In this document: positions 57,368 to 64,000 of the stretch, one piece after another
Position numbering within the stretch: the first letter of the stretch is position 1
Layout: every line of letters starts with the position of its first letter
Assembly (NCBI RefSeq): GCF_001435775.1
Contig: NZ_AZFK01000018.1
Span: forward strand, 1-64,000
Direction of reading: 5' to 3'
Length of the DNA: 64,000 bases
Source of the DNA: Limosilactobacillus ingluviei DSM 15946
Lineage (GTDB): Bacteria > Bacillota > Bacilli > Lactobacillales > Lactobacillaceae
Position numbers and translations under genes: made by a program
The notes under the pieces: generated by a model
Database searches by the model: none
Seen by the model: only the letters and a program-made list of their open reading frames with translations
What the model was told of the DNA's origin: nothing

Positions 57368-57610
57368 ACAAGCAAGGCGAAAAGCCCCGCAATTAAAGAA
57401 TTGACAAGCGGGCGGACGAAGTAGCTGGGGGGAAACGTTTCTAGGCCATGGCGGCCGGCACTCTTTGGGGCTGAGCAAAGAGAAAATAGACCGCCACCAC
57501 ATAAAGAGCAGACACCGCGGGCGCGCGACGCGGGGCCAGCCTATACATATAAAGCAAGGGGCACCCCCTACCCTTACGGGCGGGGTTCCTTTTGCGTACA
57601 CTTATTTATT
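57368..57610 (+). ncRNA. Structured non-coding RNA from P3
   Basis: GC-rich without a credible frame. Stems: CTCTTTG/CAAAGAG (about 57461-57482), GGCGG/CCGCC around it, CCGCG/CGCGG (about 57517-57535) and GCAAGG/CCTTTTGC closing the end. Identity unknown. Confidence 0.5.
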
Positions 57611-57663
57611 AACCTTGTCAAGGGTTTTCTTTGATTTGGTTGCAGTTTTTCTGTGCTAATTTT

Positions 57664-57677
57664 TGTAAGCGCTTACA
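57664..57677. promoter_or_regulatory. Perfect cre-type palindrome
   Basis: TGTAAGCGCTTACA, a fully symmetric match to the CcpA cre consensus, between two non-coding RNA genes. It could control the RNA starting at 57749. Confidence 0.65.
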
Positions 57678-57713
57678 TTAGCAGCAATAAGAAAAGGCGA
57701 GAATTTCCCGCCC

Positions 57714-57742
57714 TTGCTTATCATGCCAACCCATGCTATACT
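57714..57742 (+). promoter_or_regulatory. Promoter of 168-base ncRNA
   Basis: TTGCTT (57714-57719), 17 bases, TATACT (57737-57742). Confidence 0.6.
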
Positions 57743-57748
57743 TAGCAT

Positions 57749-57916
57749 TAGCCAAGAATGCTGAAGTAAATTCAACACTTAGGCCGGTGGATTAGCTTTT
57801 GAACCCGTGTCCCGGGGTGCTGGGAACACCCCGCCGGCTAGGTTGTAACCAAAAATTGTGTTAAATTATCCACCGCCTTCCATTTCGTCCAAAGCCTCAC
57901 GCCTTGGACGTTTTTT
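57749..57916 (+). ncRNA. Unidentified ncRNA, about 168 bases
   Basis: Begins with AGCATT/AATGCT hairpin, has a long closing stem CGGTGGAT/ATCCACCG around a GGGGTG/CACCCC hairpin, and ends at a textbook terminator CGTCCAA/TTGGACG plus six T (57886-57916). Size and long-stem form recall 6S RNA, but I cannot confirm it. Confidence 0.6.
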
Positions 57917-58688
57917 AGTATTCCACAGGTTTTTTAGTTTGTCAAGATTATTTCCTAAGTTTTTGTTATGACGTCCTATTTTTGCACGGGGTAAGACTTA
58001 CGGCGCCGGGTGTTTTCCTTATGACGGAATTAATTTGTCCCCCTATATTTATAACGCGCGGGCGTACGCGGGCGGGCGCGTATATAGTAGACTTAGTGGG
58101 CGTGCTGGTATGGTGATATTGGGGCTAGGCTTAGGGGCGTAAGGGTTTAGGGCGTTCGGGGTGGTGTGCTGATATGCTAGTGCGGTGTGATCGTATGCAC
58201 GTATTCAGGTGAGAGCGCGCGGCGTGCGTTCGTGTATCGTGTTCGGGGTCTTATGTGTTGGTATACCTAGGGTTTGGCTTATCGTGTTCGGGTATAGTGG
58301 TGCGTGCGAACGGCGTTATAGCGAACAAGAAAGAGAGACAAAGCGGGTTAAGCCTTAGGGCGATAGGCGGTTAAGCTGTTCGGGTGTGTCGTTCGTATTC
58401 AAACATGTGTATACATAGTTCAAGCGTTGAGAGAGTAGGCGTTTGAAATATCGTTCGGGTCATGTTTTGTATACTAAACGGCGTTTATTAATTTTGCGTA
58501 TAATTGGCGGTTATAAAGTGCGTGGTTGGTGGATTTCGGGAGTGAGTTTGTGGTGTGGTTTTTGGTTTATTGGTTGAATTGTCGGAATGAATACGAAAAC
58601 AGTTTCGAGCAGTTTGGTAGGATTGGGCGCGGGTGGGTGTGTGGTTTTAGAAACTGGATGAAATGGTTCTTGTGTGTATATTTTAGGG

Positions 58689-58719
58689 TGTGGATAACCT
58701 GTGGATATGGTGTGGAAAA
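58689..58719 (+). promoter_or_regulatory. Three DnaA-box-like sites
   Basis: TGTGGATAA (58689-58697, exact inverse of TTATCCACA), TGTGGATAT (58700-58708) and TGTGGAAAA (58711-58719), evenly spaced by 11 bases and followed by the AT-rich TATTAGAAAATTTTAATAAT. Confidence 0.65.
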
Positions 58720-58769
58720 CTAGGTCCTTATATTAGAAAATTTTAATAATTGCAGTTGTGAAATTTGGT

Positions 58770-58818
58770 GCTGGTCGGGGTGCTGGTCTGCTGGTCGGAC
58801 AATTCCCCCCGGCTGGTC
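58770..58818 (+). repeat. GCTGGTC repeats
   Basis: Four GCTGGTC copies at 58770, 58782, 58790 and 58812, right after the DnaA-box-like sites; possibly iterons. Confidence 0.55.
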
Positions 58819-58920
58819 TTTTCTATTAAAGGGGTAAAACCCTTTTTATTTTGCACGTGATTAATTTACTAGAAAACGGCAGACAAGAAATAATCCATAT
58901 TATTTCACGCCCGGGCGGGG

Positions 58921-59850
58921 GTGTATTTACTCAAATTCATAAAATTATTTATAGCATTTTATAGCTAGTTGCTTCACCCACACACCAAAAATCGCACCCA
59001 ATCCGACCTCAAACCTACTCCTATCAACCCCTCAAAACCCAGTAATACCAACGCTTTCCGCCCCACTCCCTTATAGACGCTCCGCGTACCTAACAAGAAT
59101 TACCTCAGCCTGCCCCTGCTAAGTCTCCCAATCCCCTACCATTAAATACATTACCTACCCTGCCCGTAAGAAATAATGCTACGTATTTCGCACGAATTAC
59201 TCCTTACCCCACCTCTAAATTCCCTCTCAGAAGCATATTCCAGCATTGCAACCCATTACCCCTCATTAACTTATCTCTGATCCCGTATCTCACTAAATAC
59301 ATAACTCTATTTATAGAATGAATATACTGATATACGTCTAAATTCCGCAACCATTTTGCCCAAAAATGAAAACAATGAAAGATTTACCGATCGTTTTCAT
59401 ACATTTTCATACCCAAAACCACCCAATCCACCCCATCTCAATGGGTATGCTTTTCTAATTTTTGACCATGTAGAACCCTAGAATTACCCTTTGGTCCACT
59501 ATATTTTCACAAACTTTAGCCTATCGTAATCTACCGTTAATACGTCTGTGGTAATTGATTGTGAATTTTCCTTCACTAACTTTAGGCTTAATTTACCCCA
59601 GTTGGCCCTTTCTCATAATTCGGGGGCTATTTACTCAAAATGACCCGAAAATCTATGTATATTCCCAATGTAAGCGAAGTAAAAAGTCACTAATTTAATG
59701 CTACCTATTAACCTACTAGCAGGCATGATAGACAGCGCCAAATTAGTGACTTTCAAAATGTATAAAAGCATTGCCCCAAAATCGGGCGTATTTTCTCATA
59801 ATTGACCGAATTGGTTGCCAAAATAGGGAGTGTATTTACTCGAATCAACC
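58921..59850 (+). repeat. Dispersed TATTTACTC-type repeats
   Basis: Related units such as GTATTTACTCAAATTC (58923), GCTATTTACTCAAAATGACC (59627), GTATTTTCTCATAATTGACC (59789) and GTATTTACTCGAATCAACC (59832), usually preceded by a G-run. Imperfect and unevenly spaced. Confidence 0.45.
59683..59753. repeat. 14-bp perfect inverted repeat
   Basis: AAAGTCACTAATTT (59683-59696) and its complement (59740-59753) enclose 43 bases. It could form a cruciform or a minus-strand terminator (T-run after the left arm). Confidence 0.6.
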
Positions 59851-60461
59851 TATCACAATTGACCCCTAAATCACTGGTCTTAGGTAGTGCCTAACTTTGA
59901 GTTCTAGTGCTTTATTTTGAAGTGCATTATATACTACGAATTACTCCACATCAGCCAAAACCACAAATGCCCTCTAATCACCATTAATATAGTCTCTCTC
60001 AAAATACTTTGTGAAATCCAACCGTATAAAACCGTTTCGTCAGTAAAATACTCTCGCTAAAAATCGACCTAATCCCCTGTAAATTCCGTCTATTTGAGTT
60101 CCGTCTAAACAAGATGCTTACCAGCATTGCGTAAACACCTATTAAATAGTGGATCGCAAAATCATTGTGAAATTATAGCGCTCAAAAATTTGGAACCCTC
60201 TCAAAACCGACCCGGAACTCAAAGATTTAGCAGCTTCCTCAAAACCAACCTAATCAATACGCACGCAGCGTATTAGGCGCAATCCACTAATTACCTCAAA
60301 ATAGTAAAAACACGGTCTAACACCCTTTAAATTCCGTCTAAAATAGCACTGTATTTTAAGCCTGATACTCCCTAATTAACTGCCCACGTTATATTTAGAG
60401 CACCTGCAATTATCGTTAAACCGTAGTAACGACCTATGTATAAGTTAATTAGGTGCAAAAT

Positions 60462-60486
60462 AAAAAGAGACCAGTAGGTCTCTCAG
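60462..60486 (-). terminator. Terminator of the 60.5-61.3 kb minus operon
   Basis: GAGAGACC, loop TACT, GGTCTCT and TTTTATTTTG on the minus strand. Confidence 0.8.
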
Positions 60487-60490
60487 TCGT

Positions 60491-61066
60491 CTAATCTACA
60501 TGCTGTATGTCTACACCAATATTTGACCGTAGTAGGTCGCCGATTGAATCAAATGCACTATAACTACTTCTGATAGCATCGGGATCACTTAAACAACTAG
60601 CAACAATGAGGCGAATTGTTTTAATACTATTGTCTTCCATAAGTATATTAAATGAATACTCCAGTCGCCGTAAATATACCCTAGACTTATTACCAGCTCC
60701 AGATACAGCGCCAACGATCGCACCAGCGCCACCGGCTAGTAACCCTCCGACTACTGCTCTTGAAATTGGGTGCCCATTACGAGACTCTTCATTGAGTCGC
60801 TCGATTGATTGGACATTAAACATATTATCGCTATTCATATTATGGTAATAATGACCATCTTTGGTAACAAATAGTAATCGTCGATTATTTGTGTCGAAGT
60901 ATACTTTACCATTATCCAAATAAAAACACGGTCCCGGATATTTCTTTTTAAATTCCCTGTCTTCTGTGGCATCAGTATCTGTATCTACGAACTTCACTAG
61001 AATAAAAACTACCCATGCTAAAATCACTCCTAGCACCACAATTATCTTAACTAACACTAGCCTCAC
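60491..61066 (-). CDS. Membrane protein with glycine zipper
   Basis: 191 residues: N-terminal TM (about 5-26), a globular part, then GGLLAGGAGAIVGAVSGAG, a glycine-zipper helix, and a mixed C-terminal domain with a pattern reminiscent of small PH-like membrane proteins. Unknown function. Confidence 0.6.
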   Translation of the reverse strand: MRLVLVKIIVVLGVILAWVVFILVKFVDTDTDATEDREFKKKYPGPCFYLDNGKVYFDTNNRRLLFVTKDGHYYHNMNSDNMFNVQSIERLNEESRNGHPISRAVVGGLLAGGAGAIVGAVSGAGNKSRVYLRRLEYSFNILMEDNSIKTIRLIVASCLSDPDAIRSSYSAFDSIGDLLRSNIGVDIQHVD

Positions 61067-61073
61067 CCCATTA

Positions 61074-61172
61074 TTAACTTAAATCGTTACCAAATATCCA
61101 AACTAAAATCGGGATCAGAAAGAAGAACAAACCAAACGATTTCCATACTGTCTCCCAAAATCCATAGTCCAT
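61074..61172 (-). CDS. Micro-membrane protein, 32 aa
   Basis: ATG 61172; one TM helix (FGLFFFLIPILVWIFG). Directly upstream of the glycine-zipper protein. Confidence 0.45.
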   Translation of the reverse strand: MDYGFWETVWKSFGLFFFLIPILVWIFGNDLS

Positions 61173-61188
61173 AAGATCACACTTTCAT

Positions 61189-61290
61189 TTAGAGCATGGC
61201 GTCAATTATAAACAGGATAACTAACCATGCTAAAGCGGCTAATACAAACCCAATGAACGCAGCAAGCAATCCTAGAAATACTCCACCCAT
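61189..61290 (-). CDS. Micro-membrane protein, 33 aa
   Basis: ATG 61290; nearly all hydrophobic with Gly/Ala spacing. ATAAGGTGGTTTGA upstream. Unknown. Confidence 0.45.
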   Translation of the reverse strand: MGGVFLGLLAAFIGFVLAALAWLVILFIIDAML

Positions 61291-61299
61291 TCAAACCAC

Positions 61300-61383
61300 C
61301 TTATTGTATGATATATCTAACATTTAGCATCACTTATAATACATATATCATGTGTATTAGATATATCATCTATATCAAATGTA
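61300..61383. repeat. TATATCA-type repeats downstream of parR
   Basis: GATATATC/CATATATCATG/AGATATATCATC-like units repeat several times. May be a second ParR-binding or transcription-end region. Confidence 0.4.
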
Positions 61384-61956
61384 TCATTTTTCTTGATCAA
61401 ACGACGCCAGATTAGCAAACTTAGCCCGTAATGAATCAACATCAAGGTTGTTTGGGTCAAACCCTTTAACGTCTTCTTCATCTCCGTTACCGCTATTATC
61501 TTCGGCTTTTTCTGTCGCTACTGGATCGTCATTTTCGACTTCCTGTTTAGTTTCATCGTCGTTTGATTCATTATCTACCTTAGTTGTGTCGACACTATCA
61601 GAACCATCATCTTCGATCTCATCGTGATCGCTCTCGTCTACTTCGTCTTTTACTGGTTCGTCATCAGTCGTCTTTTCGTCTTCAACCTTTGGCTTTGTTT
61701 TCTTACGTGACCGACGTTTCCGGGTTAATCCAGATGGTACATTTGCCCCATCTAGCACTGCTTCCCAGCCGACCAATTGTACAAAAGCATGGAAGTCAAT
61801 CGTCCCGTACGTAGCATCAATATACCGAATAATATCCCGAATTGATGCTGAAAACGATCCCTGCTTCTCGATCCATGCTGCAACGTCATCGTCCTTGGTG
61901 TACCGAAACGACTTATACATACCAGTAGTTTTTGATTTAGCTTTACGACGAGGCAT
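61384..61956 (-). CDS. parR: ParR-like partition adaptor
   Basis: 190 residues. The N-terminal 85 residues are basic with a ribbon-helix-helix-like SFRYTKDDDVAAWIEKQGSFSASIRDIIRYID segment; the C-terminal 90 residues are highly acidic (Asp/Glu/Ser), like tails that bind the actin-like filament. Adjacent and co-directional with parM. Confidence 0.75.
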   Translation of the reverse strand: MPRRKAKSKTTGMYKSFRYTKDDDVAAWIEKQGSFSASIRDIIRYIDATYGTIDFHAFVQLVGWEAVLDGANVPSGLTRKRRSRKKTKPKVEDEKTTDDEPVKDEVDESDHDEIEDDGSDSVDTTKVDNESNDDETKQEVENDDPVATEKAEDNSGNGDEEDVKGFDPNNLDVDSLRAKFANLASFDQEK

Positions 61957-61985
61957 GATAGTTCTCCTTTCTCATTACCGATTTC

Positions 61986-63185
61986 CTATTTCTTATTGAT
62001 GATACTGTCGATCATTACCAACCCACGTTCATTGCAATATGGTGCGTCTTCTGCCGGAATAAAGATAACAAAAATGTCTTCACCACCAGTGAATTGACGC
62101 AGCTTTTCAGATAATTGTTCCCGCAAATCTGAGTATTGGCTCATTGGAATAGAAGCACCACCGTGTACCCATGCAACACTGACATCTGCTCCGGCTAAGT
62201 TCATCGCCTTGCTTACCGTCTTAACGATTTGCGGTACTTGTGGGCTAATTTGTTGTTTAACAATTTCTTCTACACGTGCCTTACGCTTACGGTCGAGTGG
62301 ACCAGCTGGACGTGCTAAGTAACTTTGCAGCTTAATACGGTCTTCAAAGAAGATCTTCTTAGCTTGAAGTGCAAGAATCGCATCTTCTAATACATAATCA
62401 TACCCTTGATTTGAAGACAACGAAGCGTTGAGCATTGGGTTACCGTCAATAACAGCCAAAACATCAGCGGTCTTGGAACCCAGGTCAAGGTGAATTGAGT
62501 TTGGCGCACTAATAAGGTCGTCGACAGAAATCTCTTTAGCGGCTTCCGGATAGTGTTCTTTGAAGTCTTGCCAAATTCCTTTCTTTAATGCACTGTCGGC
62601 GTTTTGAATATAGAAATGGGCTGGTTCACCTTCAAAATCAACGAATACGTTCTTGAAATTGATCTTGACTGTGATTGGGTCTACAAAGTTGTTGATCGTA
62701 ACAGTGTGCGACCGTCCAAGGTAGCGTTCCTTGTAACGTTTACGCGTCCCAGGTACCTTTGCTTCTGAAATCGGAAGTGCAGTAGTCATATCAACATCAA
62801 CCTTCAACGTTTCTGATAGGTCCTCCCCATCATTATGCGCTTCAACCACACGGTGACCAGCAATCAAACCAAGAGTAAGAATTACTGATAAGTCTGATTC
62901 TGACTTACCCTCGTAGTCATTAATGTCAAATCCAACTAAATTATTGGACTTGCGAACGGCTGCGTCACCAAAGTAGAACCGCCCACGTGTCGAAACAGCA
63001 GAACTAGCAACTGAAATATCGAGATTTTGAAGTAAGGTATCAAAATATCCATCATCTTCAATATCAGCTGGGTCAACAATATCTAATTCACGTACTGGAG
63101 CAATAACAGATGGCACTTCAAAGTGCTTACCATTAATCGTACCTTTGATCTTGCTATTACCTAAGTCATTACTTAATGAAATCAT
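61986..63185 (-). CDS. parM: ParM/Alp-type actin-like partition ATPase
   Basis: 399 residues of the actin-like fold: phosphate 1 loop SLSNDLGNSKIKG at the start, phosphate 2 loop HLDLGSKTADVLAV (about 240), adenosine motif VHGGASIPM (about 345). Forms filaments that separate plasmid copies. ATG 63185 after AATTAGGAGGATTTAAC. Confidence 0.9.
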   Translation of the reverse strand: MISLSNDLGNSKIKGTINGKHFEVPSVIAPVRELDIVDPADIEDDGYFDTLLQNLDISVASSAVSTRGRFYFGDAAVRKSNNLVGFDINDYEGKSESDLSVILTLGLIAGHRVVEAHNDGEDLSETLKVDVDMTTALPISEAKVPGTRKRYKERYLGRSHTVTINNFVDPITVKINFKNVFVDFEGEPAHFYIQNADSALKKGIWQDFKEHYPEAAKEISVDDLISAPNSIHLDLGSKTADVLAVIDGNPMLNASLSSNQGYDYVLEDAILALQAKKIFFEDRIKLQSYLARPAGPLDRKRKARVEEIVKQQISPQVPQIVKTVSKAMNLAGADVSVAWVHGGASIPMSQYSDLREQLSEKLRQFTGGEDIFVIFIPAEDAPYCNERGLVMIDSIINKK

Positions 63186-63400
63186 GTTAAATCCTCCTAA
63201 TTAACATACTACTAAACCTAAAATGTCATTCGCTATAATGCAAATATCATTTGTTATACAAATAATACCACATTTCAAACATAAGTCAAGCATTATTGTA
63301 TTAAGTGTATCGTTTTGTAATACAATGTGATATATTGTATTACAAAACGTGCAATGATGTTGATATATCAGCGATTCCATACCGTGGTTTATCGTTTATT
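63186..63400. promoter_or_regulatory. Putative parC / parM operator
   Basis: Contains a perfect 16-bp palindrome CGTTTTGTAATACAAT/ATTGTATTACAAAACG (63311-63326 with 63334-63349) plus further ATATCATTTGT and AATAC repeats between it and parM. Fits a centromere and autoregulatory site. Confidence 0.6.
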
Positions 63401-63517
63401 ATGTACCGAACTATCAACTGAATCAGAAAATTAAAGTTTTGTTGACGATTACGGAAAAGTATGTAACAATTGAACCAAGACAACTGCGAAAAACAACGGA
63501 GCGTGTATAAAACTCTT

Positions 63518-63546
63518 TTGACTTTGTAATTGTCTTAACAAAATTA
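63518..63546 (+). promoter_or_regulatory. Possible repA promoter
   Basis: TTGACT (63518-63523), 17 bases, AAATTA. Weak -10. Its transcript would contain the three leader hairpins before repA. Confidence 0.35.
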
Positions 63547-63658
63547 AAACTCCCAGGTATTGGCGTACCTGGGAGTTGACTAAAATTTAATTTTAAGGTT
63601 AGGCAACTAAACTAACACACACCTAACCTTTTATACCAATAAGGCTCTTCAAACCTGT
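63541..63658 (-). ncRNA. Antisense ctRNA of repA leader
   Basis: Minus promoter TTAACT (63688-63693), 17 bases, TATAAT (63665-63670) gives an RNA of about 118 bases ending at the ACTCCCAGGTA/TACCTGGGAGT terminator (63549-63576) with TTTTAATTTT. It is antisense to the repA leader, the copy-control layout known for RepA_N plasmids such as pSK41. Confidence 0.6.
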
Positions 63659-63704
63659 ACACATATTATAGCATATTAAGTGTACATAGTTAAAGCCTTA
63701 TTGG
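63636..63704 (+). promoter_or_regulatory. repA leader stem-loops
   Basis: CCAATAAGGCT/AGCCTTATTGG (63636-63646 with 63694-63704) encloses a TGTACA inverted pair and the ctRNA promoter. AAGGTTAGG/CCTAACCTT (about 63596-63630) can form an upstream terminator-like hairpin. Together they suggest antisense-triggered attenuation of repA. Confidence 0.5.
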
Positions 63705-63743
63705 ATATTTGTAAACCCTTTATTTAGGAAAGGAATGAAAAAT

Positions 63744-64000
63744 ATGCCAAGTAAGGCTTTTTTAGGTCTTAACGTAGACCTACTCAACAACCCAAAATAT
63801 GACGAAATCAAAATGGACGCACTGGTCTTATACTCACTGTACGCAGATCGCGCAGCATGTTCTAAGGCTAATTCCAACAACGGAAATAACAATTTCGTCG
63901 ATAAAAATGGTCGTCACTTCGTAATCTTTACAGACGATGAGGCATCTAAATTGATTCGCACGTCAACAAGAACTATTGCCAATTACCGTAAGAAACTTGC
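63744..64000 (+). CDS. repA: RepA_N-type replication initiator, 3' end outside window
   Basis: Open to the window edge. The start matches RepA_N proteins: FLGLNVDLLNNPKYDEIKMDALVLYSLYADR, then FVDKNGRHFVIFTDDEASKLIRTSTRTIANYRKKL, the winged-helix DNA-binding domain. ATG 63744 sits ten bases after AGGAAAGG; ATG 63735 is possible. These initiators drive theta replication of large Firmicutes plasmids. Confidence 0.85.
   Translation, partial: MPSKAFLGLNVDLLNNPKYDEIKMDALVLYSLYADRAACSKANSNNGNNNFVDKNGRHFVIFTDDEASKLIRTSTRTIANYRKKL

Larger units (their letters stand above)
57930..60455. other. 2.5-kb non-coding region, possible replication origin
   Basis: No credible genes. The plus strand is strongly G-rich and C-poor until about 58.8 kb, then strongly C-rich, an abrupt skew switch. 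At the switch are DnaA-box matches and GCTGGTC repeats; to the right are dispersed TATTTACTC repeats and a 14-bp inverted repeat. Origin function is inference. Confidence 0.5.

Noticed and set aside
57179-57601. 140-codon minus frame over the divergent promoters
   Set aside because: Covers promoters and a structured RNA, with Cys/Pro/Arg-rich composition unlike neighbours and no ribosome site.
58526-58723. 65-codon plus frame with Trp/Val/Phe-rich product
   Set aside because: A product of the G/T-rich skewed DNA; it runs into the DnaA-box-like sites and has no ribosome site.

Overview
The window reads as part of a large extrachromosomal element of a Lactobacillaceae host (low to moderate GC, Firmicutes-type ribosome sites). 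Plasmid functions sit at the right end: a RepA_N-type initiator running off the edge (63744 on), its antisense-controlled leader, and a ParM/ParR pair. The rest is phage-like: many tiny unknown genes with stop/start overlaps, a tRNA cluster, nucleotide-salvage enzymes, a RecD2-like helicase, a DnaB-like ATPase, a Sak4-like annealing protein and two tyrosine-recombinase-like proteins. No capsid, tail or terminase gene lies in the window. I therefore call it a phage-plasmid or phage-derived megaplasmid; the host assignment is inference.

Layout. 0-6.4 kb, plus strand: small unknown proteins, a C5 DNA methyltransferase and thymidine kinase. 6.4-7.8 kb: a TnpB-only IS200/IS605-type element. 7.8-13.1 kb: stability and regulatory loci: two type I toxin-antitoxin candidates, an AbrB/MazF-like pair, a promoter-driven RNA with four CRISPR-repeat-like hairpins, and an ImmA-like protein lacking its protease motif. 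13.2-25.8 kb, minus strand: small proteins with an NrnA-like phosphoesterase, nucleoside deoxyribosyltransferase, deoxynucleoside kinase, and a remnant of an IscB/HEARO element. 25.8-29.4 kb, minus: seven standard tRNAs (Ile-UAU, Trp, Leu, Gly, Lys, Asn, Arg), an HNH endonuclease, shortened tRNA-like elements and much structured RNA. 29.6-46.2 kb, minus: NrdH, PnuC and the replication/recombination module. 46.3 kb: a third type I toxin-antitoxin candidate. 46.7-56.3 kb, minus: about 25 small unknown genes sharing an AGGGGG ribosome site and a strongly over-represented AAAGAAATT motif. 56.3-57.9 kb: non-coding, GC-rich structured RNAs read in both directions from TTGACA promoters. 57.9-60.4 kb: non-coding, with an abrupt GC-skew switch and three DnaA-box matches. 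60.5-64 kb: membrane proteins, partition and replication initiation.

Two signals look most novel. First, a transcription unit at 10.43-10.79 kb carries four hairpins that share the CRISPR repeat tail GGATTGAA, while their stems differ completely in sequence yet stay paired. With no cas genes nearby, this fits a set of repeat mimics (RNA anti-CRISPR) better than an immune array. Second, short tRNA-like folds (acceptor stem, a GG-containing D remnant and T-arm, but no anticodon arm) recur in the tRNA cluster and also exactly at the stop codons of several protein genes (16.5, 26.0, 31.8 and 48.1 kb). This suggests RNA punctuation or 3'-end signals recognised by tRNA-processing enzymes.

All calls come from reading the sequence by eye; no database search or folding program was run.
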